Shown in pieces: positions 23,997 to 34,210 of a DNA stretch of 64,000 nucleotides (its first letter is position 1; the number at the start of each line of letters is the position of its first letter). This DNA is from Schizochytrium sp. TIO01. Its lineage: Eukaryota > Sar > Bigyra > Thraustochytrida > Thraustochytriidae. The stretch lies in NCBI GenBank assembly GCA_004764695.1, contig SMSO01000006.1:201859-265858 (forward strand), written 5' to 3'. The position numbers and the translations under genes were made by a program. The notes beneath the pieces were generated by a model, which searched no databases, was not told the origin of the DNA, and worked only from the letters and a program-made list of their open reading frames with translations.

Positions 23997-24580
23997 TAGT
24001 ACCACCTTTTTTACTCTTTTTCTTTTCTGTGCTTAGACAGGGAAAGAGGCGGCAAAGTACGATATACACAAAAGAAAAAATCACCAAAAGGTAGTGACGG
24101 CATTTTTTTTCTGGTTGCTTGGATCTTCATGAATGCACATTTTAGGGAATGTTTATTGGGTCTGAGAGACCTCGGTAGCAAGTTATAAACTCTAATATAT
24201 ATATGTTATATATATTTTTTATTTTTTATTTTTAAAATTAAAAACATGAACAAAAAAACATGTACTATAGTCTGTACTTACTAGTACTTTTACGAGTATT
24301 AAAATTATAAATAAAAACAATTTATAATTTTCAAATGGACAACAAGGCAATAAAATTGGACAAAACTGACAACAAAAACTACAATAAACATCAAACTGTA
24401 TCAAATCAAATTGAACTATCGCAAGTTAGCATGAGGCGAACACCAAGAGATAGTGTAAGTAGAGAGACGAAGGAACAGAATAGTTAGCATTAACGCTCAG
24501 GAACTGCTGACAAGGTCCATCCATTGTCCAAGTCTAGGCTTGGGCTTGTGTATGTTCTAATTGAGTGTTCTCAAAGATCC

Positions 24581-24604
24581 ACAGCTATGTACACACATAG
24601 CTGT
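24581..24604. repeat. Hairpin ACAGCTATGT-ACAC-ACATAGCTGT
   Basis: Perfect 10-bp arms with a 4-nt loop, about 980 bp upstream of the copy B start codon. No associated gene. Confidence 0.6.
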
Positions 24605-25450
24605 TAGACTTCAATAAATACCTGCTGCAACAGAGGTAGAAGGGTCTTGAGATCCAAATTGGAATGCCGTGGCCAGCAACATAACGACCAAACGCATGGA
24701 GAGACATCCTTTTCTATTTATTTATCTACATTTATTTAAAATAAAACCCACTAGATTGGACTTGAACCAGCCACAGACGTGGATGGGTGTGTGTGCCATG
24801 TCCAGCAAATTATCTTGGAAACACCCTTCAAGTTGCGAGAAACCATGATGCTATGAATTATTGATTTACAACAGCACAGGTACCGCAGACATCATAAGCT
24901 TTTGCTTCCAGGATTTGTGTAGATCCAGGTGGCTTATGCCCTTTCCCAGAAAAATGACCCATAATCAGACTTTCTTCCTTGCTAGGTCTGAGATCTCCTA
25001 GCTAGAGATTAATGTACATTAGCAATGTAAAGAACAGCATGTGAGAACCACAAAGTCTTTCGTCAAGATCAGTTTATAGCTATGTACCTAGATTCTGCCA
25101 CGGGACTATGTCGAAGGCACCAAAACACGCCATGAATTCTGCAAAGCTGCTCTCTTTTCGCAAGGAGTTGAAGATGAAATGTGATCCCTAAGAACAGAGT
25201 GCATTTGCATGGCCCCTGTGTTGGCACTAGTACTCTAGCTAGAGAGACCTATTAGGATGTGTAATTTTGGGCTGGACACAGACTATACTAGCTAATGATG
25301 CACTTTATCCGGCGTTTTGGGCTACCGACCCATATATGGCGATATGAACTCTCAGTAGTGGTCGAAACCGCACGAGTCCGTGACAGGTATTATCATGGCT
25401 CAGTAGAATGACTAAGCGGTTCATTACGGGTTTCTACCCATACTGAAGAG

Positions 25451-25460
25451 GTATAAATAG
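25451..25460 (+). promoter_or_regulatory. Probable TATA box of copy B
   Basis: GTATAAATAG is a near-ideal TATA element on the coding strand, 104 bp before the ATG at 25564. Transcription would be expected to start about 30 bp downstream, near 25,482-25,492, giving a 5' UTR of about 75 nt. It is the clearest TATA box near any gene in the window. Confidence 0.55.
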
Positions 25461-25563
25461 CATAGCGCCACTAGTTATTCCAACCGATGAAACAGACAAC
25501 CCTTCCAGGCAGACTTTGAATGCAGGCATAGCCAAGGAGCAGTCCATTTTGGCTGTCTGCAAG

Positions 25564-26475
25564 ATGCGAAAGTTCTTAATGCTCTTCGCGGCCTTTGTGG
25601 GCACCCTGGTTCTCCTGGTGAACCTCACAGAGGCAGGTCTCAGGGGCTGGCCCTCATTGAGGTCCGTCCCGACTCCTACTCAGTCGAGGCTCCACAGACT
25701 CCGCTCGAGGCTGGGACTTCTGCAAAGAACGGCGCCGAAGCGTAAGGTAGTCCGCACATTCATGCGGCAGCCGAGCACTATGAACTACATGGGTAAACCT
25801 GTTCGCTCTGTTTATGTTCTCGGGCCCGAGTCCTCCGGAACAAGATTTGTGAGCAGGAGTATCAGTCACGCTGTGCAAAGCGGCAATGGCTGGGATGGGG
25901 AATACCCTCCCTGCATTACATTGGTTAATAAGACTGTTGCAGATGACTTTTCGTACACAAATGTACACCACGTGTCGCTGCCTTGGGGAGGTTGGTGTGA
26001 GGGCGAAACTAAGGTAGTACCCACTATTGATCAATGCCATCACGACGCAGGGTTTCCGCGCTTCTTTGTAGACATCGAGAGCTTGCTCAAACACATTTCC
26101 AAGGCGAGGGCGGTTATTGTGACAAGAGATCCCGCATATACAATGCGGTCTGTGATTCAGAAACACTGCAGGAATGTCAAGTGGGCAAAAGAAGAGTACG
26201 AATTAGCCATGTCACTCATCGGAAAGGTGCGTTCGAATCAGGCGTTAAGCAAGCGGGTCTTCCATTTGAGTTATGAAGAACTGGAGATGAATGGAGATGA
26301 GATCTGGGCGCAACTTCTGGAGTTCCTAGAACTTCCGCAAAGTCCCTCACCACAATTTATCTCCGGTAACCACCGTCGCGTCCTCGCAGAACTCGCTGCC
26401 AAGGGGTTACCACCACCTTTCCCCCGCTCGGATTCATACAGTTTTGATTCCAACTTCACTAATACTTTTCTCTAA
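25564..26475 (+). CDS. Sulfotransferase-like type II membrane protein, copy B
   Basis: 303 aa from the first in-frame ATG (context AAGATGC). The frame is open upstream to 25516 but only from a TTG codon, so the ATG at 25564 is used. MRKFLMLFAAFVGTLVLLVN is a signal anchor or signal peptide at the very N-terminus. A basic stem precedes SVYVLGPESSGTRFVSRSIS (about 82-101). VIVTRDPAYTMRSVIQKH (about 184-201) is the counterpart of the RDP block, and SLPWGGWC (about 138-145) carries a conserved Cys. It aligns with copy A along the whole lumenal domain, ending in a shared SGNH(F)RR motif, but lacks the acidic tail of copy A and has a short Ser/Pro/Phe-rich end. Several NXS/T sites would allow N-glycosylation. 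Role as for copy A: probable Golgi sulfotransferase, substrate unknown. Confidence 0.75.
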   Translation: MRKFLMLFAAFVGTLVLLVNLTEAGLRGWPSLRSVPTPTQSRLHRLRSRLGLLQRTAPKRKVVRTFMRQPSTMNYMGKPVRSVYVLGPESSGTRFVSRSISHAVQSGNGWDGEYPPCITLVNKTVADDFSYTNVHHVSLPWGGWCEGETKVVPTIDQCHHDAGFPRFFVDIESLLKHISKARAVIVTRDPAYTMRSVIQKHCRNVKWAKEEYELAMSLIGKVRSNQALSKRVFHLSYEELEMNGDEIWAQLLEFLELPQSPSPQFISGNHRRVLAELAAKGLPPPFPRSDSYSFDSNFTNTFL

Positions 26476-27276
26476 ATTGAGGAGACACTTGTAGCTTCTT
26501 TTCGACTGTATTGCGTCATGTTTCGCATAAAATCTGCCTTGCAAGGAAATGCAAATGTAGTGGCTGTTAGATTCTCTATTGTGCGTGTAGAGTTTTGCTA
26601 CTCGGCGAATCGTTGGAAGCTACAAATTAAATAGATATCATGCTAATCACCATGATCTATTTCATGTTGCACAAGAACAATTCAAATCAAAGCAAATGAT
26701 AAAAGTCGCATTCCTCACCTATCGTCGCTGAGCCGCTGCGTTATTTTGTTAGGAATAAGGAGGATCAGTACAATGCAAAGATTTGAGGCACATTTGCATT
26801 GACCAAACTGCTTCAATTGAGTGATTCTCCACAGATCTTGACTTGGCGCTCCAATAAAGGCGATATGTTGCTTTCGGAATGGTTTCAATATAACATCTCC
26901 TAGTACTTTAATATGAATGGATATATGAATCTTGATACGCTCCACGCACAACTAAATTATTCTTTCTTGATTCTCCAAGCTCGTAATCTTGCTATCGAGG
27001 GCTAAATACATTCAAAGATTATAGTTAATCAACATTGCGAAGTGTCAGGGTGTGATTGTGCAGCATAAGCACGCACCTTGTGATGCATACATTGAACCAG
27101 GAGCAGGACTAAATATCAAAGAACGAGATAACAAGAGCAATCCAGCACTTACAGTTTTCCTCTTTCATTTTTATTACTATGATTTTTATTTTGTTTATAT
27201 TTAAAGCGAAAGCTCAACAGTAGAGATGCGATGGCACATTCTAAGGCTTAAATTGCAACAGCGGCTATCTACAAAT
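26476..27276. other. Convergent intergenic region, copy B to phosphatidylinositol synthase
   Basis: About 800 bp between convergent genes, with no gene seen. The right end (27,160-27,200) is AT-rich and contains minus-strand AATAAA hexamers at 27185-27190 and 27170-27175, suitable as polyadenylation signals for the phosphatidylinositol synthase transcript about 90-105 bp past its stop. Confidence 0.5.
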
Positions 27277-27897
27277 CTAGTTAGACTTGGTGTGGGTCTC
27301 AGCCTCGGGAGCAGGCGGCAGCATGATATCACGGAGACGCATAAGGTTAGCCACGGCGCGAAAGAGAAACCCAGGCATGAAGACCAGACTCATCATTGGC
27401 TCGCCAATAACAATGCAAATGGCAGCAGCCTCAAATGATACGCAAGACCAGAAGAGGATCTTCTTGTTGCCAAGGTACAGGCGCACGATAGGGCCACCAG
27501 GCATCTCCTTTTGGTGAAAGTTACCCAACTCAGACTTGTACATGACCACACCATGGGCAACAATCTCCACCATCACAAGGGCAGCGTAGAGAAAAGCAGC
27601 AATTAAAGTGCTGAGAGGAGCTTCGTACTTATCGAGTACAGTCGTCGCTGCGAGGTGAAGACAGACGCAGGTGCTAATTCGATCAATGATCATGTCCAGG
27701 TAGTAGCCAAGTTTGGAGGTCTGATTGAGCGCACGAGCCACGGGGCCGTCAAGAGCATCTAGCAAGTAGCTAAACATGTACAGACCTGCAAAATACAAGG
27801 TCTCGCCTTTGGTATACTCAACATATGCCAGGTACAAAAAGATGACTCGAAAATAGTCAATGATGTTGGCGAGATACAACACAACAGGGATCTCCAT
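27277..27897 (-). CDS. PIS1: CDP-diacylglycerol-inositol 3-phosphatidyltransferase (phosphatidylinositol synthase)
   Basis: 206 aa, single exon, ATG in CAAGATGG context, TAG stop. The enzyme makes phosphatidylinositol from CDP-diacylglycerol and myo-inositol in the ER membrane. The complete CDP-alcohol phosphotransferase signature D-x2-D-G-x2-A-R-x8-G-x3-D-x3-D is present as DALDGPVARALNQTSKLG followed by YYLDMIID (about residues 48-73). The N-terminus (IPVVLYLANIIDYFRV) and the DMIIDRIST block match eukaryotic phosphatidylinositol synthases rather than choline or ethanolamine phosphotransferases, as does the length of about 210 aa. Several hydrophobic membrane segments follow. The C-terminal tail is hydrophilic. 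The neighbours are unrelated in sequence, so no pathway cluster is implied. Confidence 0.93.
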   Translation of the reverse strand: MEIPVVLYLANIIDYFRVIFLYLAYVEYTKGETLYFAGLYMFSYLLDALDGPVARALNQTSKLGYYLDMIIDRISTCVCLHLAATTVLDKYEAPLSTLIAAFLYAALVMVEIVAHGVVMYKSELGNFHQKEMPGGPIVRLYLGNKKILFWSCVSFEAAAICIVIGEPMMSLVFMPGFLFRAVANLMRLRDIMLPPAPEAETHTKSN

Positions 27898-29698
27898 CTT
27901 GGTGGTAGTTTTATCAGACTCTCAGGCTGCTGAGCGGAATGCAAGCAAAGCGGCTATCTATACGTCTTGCTCTCCTCAGTCCACGGCTGACGGTGACAAA
28001 GCTCTCCCGAAGGCAATCAAAGAGTGTAGCAGCGATGGCAGCTAAGGGTGAGGCAGGGATAAGTCTTAACTAAAGGAAAACCTGTGTCTGGAGTAGCCCG
28101 CACGCGTGCCGAGAGACCAGACGGTGGAGACGGATGCCAAACTGCTGATGTTCTTGATATCCTCGAGCGCAGATAGGTATTAGTAATAGGTAGCGAGAAA
28201 AAGCGGCTGCGAAGTAATTTTTAATTTTAAAATACCAGATCATTTTCTCTCGACCTAGTGGTTTTGCTATGTACCTACTTTGATAGGGTGTATTCTAAAT
28301 TAATATAATACGTATTTTGGTCATAGTAATAGTAATAGTGATAGTAAGAGAATAAAGAGTAGCTAAATACCGGTCATACAAAGTTAGTAGCGCAGCTCAA
28401 GACTCAAAACATGCCAAATCAATTTCTTTCCTTAGGTGCACTGAGGAAAGGATTGCTTTTGTTTATTTGATCGAAGATTAAGCACATTTTTATGGTATCT
28501 ATGACTGCACTAGTTTATACTGGAAGCATAACTGGTTTGCAGACTGTTCGTCAGATGGCAAATGTCATTTCACTTGGAGTTTGCAGAACCTAATTCATGA
28601 TTACCTACAAATGAAGTTAGCTATGAAGGCTATTACATCAAGCTTTATACAATGCTCTTTAGACATCTTTGAATGTTGCAGCAAATGCGTCCCAAAGTCT
28701 GGCGTAGTCAAACCAGACCTTGCTGTGACGCCAAATCAGTTTACCTTTTACATAGCTGTGCACGCTGTATACCTGTGTCGTATGCCTGCTGAGCGAATCC
28801 ATTGTGTCTTTTCAATCTAACAAGTCAACTAGCTACAGTCTATTTGTACTTGTTATCAAAAACACGAAATCGAGTGCAATCTGTATATCTTCATGGTGAT
28901 CTGTGGCAACGTCGAGAGTATTTTAGTCGGTGCACGTTTTATACGTCTGAGCGAGCATATTTTGATCTCGTTGCGAGATCTTTTGGTCAGCGTTGCATTA
29001 TCTTTATCCAAAGAACTTCGTCATTTGTTTGCTGGTTCTAGGCAACTCAAGGTCGACCACAATCGAAGGCCGTTGACGTTGATCCTCTGTGATGGAGCAA
29101 GTTGTGGGACAAACGATAATTTGGGGGTGCATGAAATTAGTAAGACCAAGTCTACGAGACACGCAGCAGGTCACGCCACGTAGTGTGCGAGGCACATATG
29201 TTAAACTAGTAGACTGCCAAGATGGCGACAGTTATTTTGCATCACACGAGTTTGACGGCTTCGAATTTGGAGAACTGCTTTTGTGAGTACTGGAGTGTTA
29301 CATAGAAGGTACAAGTGTGGTTGATCCTGCTCAGCCTAAGCTTCCGACAGAGTTCGTGTCTACTCGGGTGCAAGCATTCCGCAACTTTTTATTTGTACAG
29401 ACGTTTTGCTCATCACAAGTTCTTTTGTGGCTGGCTGACAGGAAACCATATCATGATTGCCAGTAACATTGATGTGGTATCCGTAAACTATCATCCAAAT
29501 ACATCGAAAATATGACCAAATTCTATTAGAAGAAAATCATCTTAAGCCACATTCATGCTGCTATTATATCTTTTTTCTTATCCTACCTTCTTGAAAGGAA
29601 AGTAAAAGTCAGATCCGTAAAAGTCAAGTCATACAAAAATGAATTCGTGTCAAGAGAAAATAATTAAGAATTACGCATATTTTGGCCTTCTGGATAAC
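27898..29698. other. Intergenic region upstream of phosphatidylinositol synthase
   Basis: About 1.8 kb with no supported gene. The first 250 bp must hold the phosphatidylinositol synthase promoter; a weak TATA-like TATAGATAG (minus) lies near 27,954-27,962. Short overlapping + frames between 28,580 and 29,515 (the longest 96 codons) have no recognisable domain. Confidence 0.45.
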
Positions 29699-31510
29699 TT
29701 AGAGCTTTGACTGGGGTTGTTTCTTCTGCTGCTCTGAGAGAATATTTTCCGTCTTGATCTTATCGCGGATGACAAGCTTGACGATTTTGCCAGTCGCACC
29801 TCGAGGAAGCTGCTCGGGCCAGTAGTAAAGGTGGGTAGGCTGCTCAAACTTGGCAAGGTCCTGACACTTGGACCGAATCTCTTCGAGCGTGGGGCGAGCA
29901 CCATTCTTGGGAAAGACTACAATACCAACCTCCTCGCCAAGAGACGGATGAGGGACAGGAATAGCCGCAACCTCTGCAACACCAGGGTGTTGGTAGACAC
30001 CATCCTCTACAGCAACGCATGAAATATTTTCACCACCACGAATGATAATCTCCTTGGTACGACCACCGAGGTGCAAAAAGCCTTCAGTATCAATCGTGCC
30101 AATGTCACCGGTGCGAAGCCAGCCATCACGAGTAATGGTATCGGCTGTTGCCTCCGGTTTGCGCCAATACTCCTTGAGGTTGGCTGCGCCCTTGACCATG
30201 ACATTGCCACGGACACCGGGGGGCACGGGCTGATCCTTCTCATCCCAAACAGCGATTTGGACACCAGGTACAGCACGCCCACAGCTAGTGGGACGCTCAA
30301 TATAGGTTGTGCCATCATTGAGTACAGTGAGAGCATTTGTCTCAGTCATTCCAAACCCTTGAATAGGAGCGGCCTTCTTAAAGTTGGATCCTACATCCTT
30401 GACCATAGTACTCGGAGGAGCAGCACCACCACCACCAACAGACTCAAGGGAGCTGGTGTCATACTTCTTGAAGTTAGGATGGTTCATCATGTCAAGAACC
30501 ATGGTGGGCACACCAGTAAAATTGGTGATCTTCTCACGCTCGATGAGCTCAAGAGCACGCTCTGGGACCCACTTGCTCATCATCACCATCTTGCGAGTGA
30601 CAAGAAACGAAAGGAAAAACACAGAGTGAAGGCCAGTGGCATGGAAGAGCGGTACATTAAGAAGAACAGCGAGATGTTTAGGGTCCTCCTCTGTCGGGGT
30701 GAACGTCTCCCCCTTTCGCTCAGCCTCGATTAACTTCTGGCGGAACGAATGGGCAGCTGCGCCGATGAGAGCATGGCAGATGCTACGGTGAGTCAAAACT
30801 ACGCCCTTGGGATGACCGGTGGTTCCCGAAGTGTACATAATGAGGGCGTTGTCGTCTTTGGTAGCAACGAAAGGAGGCATTTCCTTGCCACGATACTTGG
30901 CAATGACGTCGTTGTACATCACGAGCTTGGCGTGCGGTTTGACCTTTTCAGTCCCCGGGCCACCAAAGAGGATGACCTTTTCCACACAAGCAATTTTGTC
31001 AAGCACAGGCTCAATAAATCTGTAGCGCTCAATATCACACAGAACAACTTTACTTCCGGAGTTGTCAAGGCCGTACTCGAGTTCTTTGGTCTTCCACCAT
31101 GAGTTCATCGGCACATTCGTCGCACCAACAGAGGTGGATGCTACTACAGAGGTGACGTATTCAATGCGGTTTTTGGAGCAGACACACACACGGTCGGACT
31201 TCTTCACGCCAAACTCGTTAACAAGAGCGTACCCAAGGGCGGCAGACTCCTCGTAAGTCTCATCAAACGTGCGGCGGTCATCTTCATACACTAGGAATTC
31301 GTAGTGCGAGAGACCACGGTCCTTAGGCACCTTGAATACGTCAATGAGAGTCTGCGGTGCATTAGGGAAGACATCGTATTCGACTCCATCATGATGGGGG
31401 GCGTGTTTCTCCGGGAATGACACCACCTCTTTCTTCAACTCGAACAGAGTTCCGGGCTGGTGAATCATTGCGTCAACCTTGTTAAGGAGATCATTTGTAA
31501 GAGGCTTCAT
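29699..31510 (-). CDS. Peroxisomal acyl-activating enzyme (ANL superfamily), array gene 1
   Basis: 603 aa from the first ATG (31510, AAAATGA); the frame is open slightly further only from GTG. It is an AMP-forming acyl-CoA synthetase-type enzyme: acid + ATP gives acyl-AMP, then the CoA thioester. Motifs in order: nucleotide loop YTSGTTGHPKG (226-236), FHATG (289-293), GGGAAPPSTMV (360-370), GFGMTETN (385-392), TGD (467-469), GGRTKEIIIRGGENIS (482-497), PRGATGK with the catalytic Lys (569-575). The C-terminus is QSKL, a type 1 peroxisomal signal. It aligns without gaps to array gene 2, so these two are the closest pair. The segment between the nucleotide loop and FHATG is charged (RQKLIEAERKGETF). 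Long- or medium-chain fatty acids, or aromatic acids as in 4-coumarate-CoA ligases, are candidate substrates; I cannot choose. Confidence 0.9.
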   Translation of the reverse strand: MKPLTNDLLNKVDAMIHQPGTLFELKKEVVSFPEKHAPHHDGVEYDVFPNAPQTLIDVFKVPKDRGLSHYEFLVYEDDRRTFDETYEESAALGYALVNEFGVKKSDRVCVCSKNRIEYVTSVVASTSVGATNVPMNSWWKTKELEYGLDNSGSKVVLCDIERYRFIEPVLDKIACVEKVILFGGPGTEKVKPHAKLVMYNDVIAKYRGKEMPPFVATKDDNALIMYTSGTTGHPKGVVLTHRSICHALIGAAAHSFRQKLIEAERKGETFTPTEEDPKHLAVLLNVPLFHATGLHSVFFLSFLVTRKMVMMSKWVPERALELIEREKITNFTGVPTMVLDMMNHPNFKKYDTSSLESVGGGGAAPPSTMVKDVGSNFKKAAPIQGFGMTETNALTVLNDGTTYIERPTSCGRAVPGVQIAVWDEKDQPVPPGVRGNVMVKGAANLKEYWRKPEATADTITRDGWLRTGDIGTIDTEGFLHLGGRTKEIIIRGGENISCVAVEDGVYQHPGVAEVAAIPVPHPSLGEEVGIVVFPKNGARPTLEEIRSKCQDLAKFEQPTHLYYWPEQLPRGATGKIVKLVIRDKIKTENILSEQQKKQPQSKL

Positions 31511-32483
31511 TTTGCTCACCACGGTCTACAGACAATATCAATTACCCTCTGCCAACCTCGCGCCTATTTAGATACCTTCACCTGCACGCGTGCACAATAA
31601 GCTCTCTGTCTCGAGCCTCGTATGTTGCGGTTTTGCTTTTGAGCAAGGCAGCAAGTCCAAGCTTTGGTTGATTAATTTTTTCCTAAAGTTCCTAAATTTG
31701 AAAACAAAAATAAAAATATTCTTAAACAAAATTTTATAAAGATAAATAAAAACTTTTCCTTCTTCAAAAGAAAAACATTAACTCAAATCATTGATTGAGC
31801 TCCCTCCTTCTTGCAGCCAACAGAGAGCAAGCATTGACACTCAGATCTCATCTTTAAGTAAGCTTTTGCTTTGTAATAGAGAGCATCAGACCTATGGCTT
31901 GGCAAGGTCCTAAAGCCTCCACTCCACGCACGCGAAAATGCACAGCGCCTCGGGTCTCCGATCGGGATCCAAGGGCCATTTTGCCAGTTCGCAGAGAGCT
32001 CAATTGCAGGGCCAGAATAACAAGGACTGCCGTTGCTGTGCTCTTTATGCCCTCTGCCGATGCTTCATGGCGGTGTCTAGACGAAAGAAATCAAACACGC
32101 GGTTCTGAGGTGCTTCGTTCACCCTGCAGAATCCCTTACACCCAAACAAGGTTGGTCGGGGCCTGACGAGCTTTGACCAGAACAAACTGTGCGTGGAAGC
32201 ACCCTGGCCTCGCTGGCCCTGGCCTCGCTCGCTGCGCTAGGCAACAGCCGATGGTCAACGCTTGTTTGTCTTCTGCGAGCTCTTCTTCGAGCTCTTCTTC
32301 GAGGTCGCATCAGTCAGCGGTTCTCAGCTCAGGGTTCGCCTGTGTGTCACGTTGTCTGGTATTTATTGCTCTCGGCTTGTTTACAGGTTCACAGTTCTTT
32401 CTTCCTTTCTTGCTATTATGGTCCTTTTCTCATATTCGCACCCGAACGACAGTTCGTTTGCTGTTGATCTGCATTGCTCAAGA

Positions 32484-32514
32484 CATGAATGAATGAATGA
32501 ATGAATGAATGAAT
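32484..32514. repeat. (GAAT)n microsatellite
   Basis: About eight GAAT units followed by GCATGCATGGATG. Confidence 0.85.
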
Positions 32515-32782
32515 GCATGCATGGATGAGACTGAGTTGAGGTGTGGAGGGAGAAACTGAGGAAACCCTGCAAAAGTATCGTCTGAGCGAATCTTGGCGAG
32601 AGAGAGGAGGAAGGATACCCAGGCCGGTCAGAAGGCCCCTCTGCTTCCCATGAAACACGAAACTGAGATGAGATCGAATATACTAAGGGCGTATCTTTCC
32701 ATCTGAGATCCTCGTTCTTCAAGTGAGTGTCAAACTGCAAGAAAGAGCGGCTCCTTCAAAAACAGAAAATCGAAGATCTTTT

Positions 32783-32853
32783 AAATAAAATAAAATAAAA
32801 TAAAATAAAATAAAATAAAACAAAACAAAACAAAATGAAATGAAATGAAATGA
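32783..32853. repeat. Compound pentanucleotide array (AAAAT)n-(AAAAC)n-(AAATG)n
   Basis: About eight AAAAT units pass directly into three AAAAC units and then about four AAATG units, then into AAAC and ACATA repeats. Each switch is a single base change in the fifth position, so the array appears to have grown in blocks from mutated units. Confidence 0.85.
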
Positions 32854-33182
32854 ACTAAACAAACAAACAGATAACATAACATAACAGAACGAGCTACGAA
32901 CTGACTTGTATGTCCAAAGATACGCCTCCGGCGTGTCATCCATCGACCGTATGTCACTATACGGACCCACTGGCGCAGGCGATGGTGCAAAAAGCGCCTC
33001 TAATAAGTCCCAAGCAACAACCCGGCAATCGAATCATCGGTTCAAATGGCTTCTTCTTTACCAGCACAAATGAGTGAGCGGAGTTGAACGTCTTTGTGAG
33101 AAACGGAGTATAAGTCATTCTCTCTTTCATCACTTTCATAAATCTTGAAAGAAAATAATATCAAACCATCAGACAAACCAAC

Positions 33183-33289
33183 AACTAACTAACTAACTAA
33201 CCGACTGACTAACTGACTGACTGATGCACACACTAATAAACAATCTAATAAGTAAACAAACAAACAAACAAACGAATGAGCGAATGAAT
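33183..33289. repeat. Tetranucleotide tracts (AACT)/(GACT) and (AAAC)/(GAAT)
   Basis: Two close arrays: AACT passing into GACT at about 33183-33224, and AAAC passing into GAAT/GAGC at about 33253-33289. Confidence 0.75.
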
Positions 33290-33770
33290 ATGCGTACAAA
33301 TCTAAAAACACGAGGCTCCACCAATCTGCAATCCTGGGAGCATCGTCGGCCTTCAGGTTGACCAAGTTGAACGTCGCCAAACTTCATCTCAAGTCTTGAA
33401 CCTCAACGACTGCTTATCCACTTCTTCAAGGGAAGCTCTCTCCATTCCAAACCTGAGCTCCGTTCAGATTCTTCTTGTTCAACCAACCTTCCGTAAAACA
33501 TTCTTCTTTCAACGAAACGCGCAGAGGCCCTCTTAGGGCCCTCCTACGAACCACGATAGACACCCCCGCAGCCCAACAGATCGGAACGGCACCTCCATAG
33601 CACTGTCGCTTCTAAAAGTTGATTTTAAAATAAATAAAATTATCTTTATTATATTTGCACGTCATTCGCCAGTTCAGACGGTGAGTCCGACTCCTTCAGG
33701 TCGCCCTTTATGCGCTCATTCTTCTCCGATGATTTCTTTCTTCGATAGGCCCGTCATAGGGGTGCATAGA

Positions 33771-33884
33771 CATTCATTCATTCATTCATTCATTCATTCA
33801 TTCATTCATTCATTCATTCATTCATTCATTCATTCATTCATTCATTCATTCATTCATTCACTCATTCACTCATTCATTCATTCT
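33771..33884. repeat. (ATTC)n microsatellite, about 28 units
   Basis: 114 bp of CATT/ATTC units with two single-base interruptions (CACT) near the right end. The + frame through it (HSFI repeated) is an artefact. Confidence 0.95.
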
Positions 33885-34166
33885 TCTGCAGTGGTGTTCA
33901 AAGGGATCATAATATCAAAATAATGGCTCACGACATCTGATGATGAGTCAATCGTTCGTAGAATTGCGCTTCGGCTTGAGTCCTTCACGTTCTAACACTC
34001 GCTGGGTGCGCGGTCTTTGGACTGTGGCAGACGGAGGCAGCTAGCTGTGCGGAGAGGAGTGCAGTGGGAACGGAGAGAGAGCCTTTCCCACGCACTCACC
34101 TCTTCAAAATCGAAGACGCCGCATGGCCTCATATCATCATGCAATGGGTTCTCTTGGCATTTGCTC

Positions 34167-34210
34167 CAAGATTTCAAGATTTCAAGGTTTCAAGATTTCG
34201 AGGTTTTCAA
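34167..34210. repeat. Imperfect CAAGATTT tandem units
   Basis: About five copies of an 8-9 bp unit (CAAGATTT, CAAGGTTT, CGAGGTTTT). It is the only array here with a unit that long and imperfect. Confidence 0.6.

Larger units (their letters stand above)
21932..25450. other. Intergenic region between the two sulfotransferase-like genes
   Basis: About 3.5 kb without a supported gene. It holds three perfect inverted repeats (22061-22100, 23973-23996, 24581-24604), annotated separately, and AT-rich islands at about 24,190-24,330 and 24,715-24,745. A 79-codon ATG frame at 23288-23527 (+) has no recognisable feature. No remnant of a third paralogue was seen. Confidence 0.5.

Noticed and set aside
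24750-24830. Possible minus-strand tRNA with GGTTCAAGTCC and a CTAGTGG 3' end
   Set aside because: The T-loop motif is good, but the 5' acceptor does not pair, the T stem has a mismatch, and no D or anticodon arm of normal length can be drawn.
25516-25563. N-terminal extension of copy B (16 codons) and similar non-ATG extensions of array genes 1, 3, 4, 5 and 6
   Set aside because: They begin at TTG or GTG; the first ATG in each case gives a normal N-terminus aligned with the paralogues.
33681-33923. + frame reading HSFI repeated
   Set aside because: Translation of the ATTC microsatellite.
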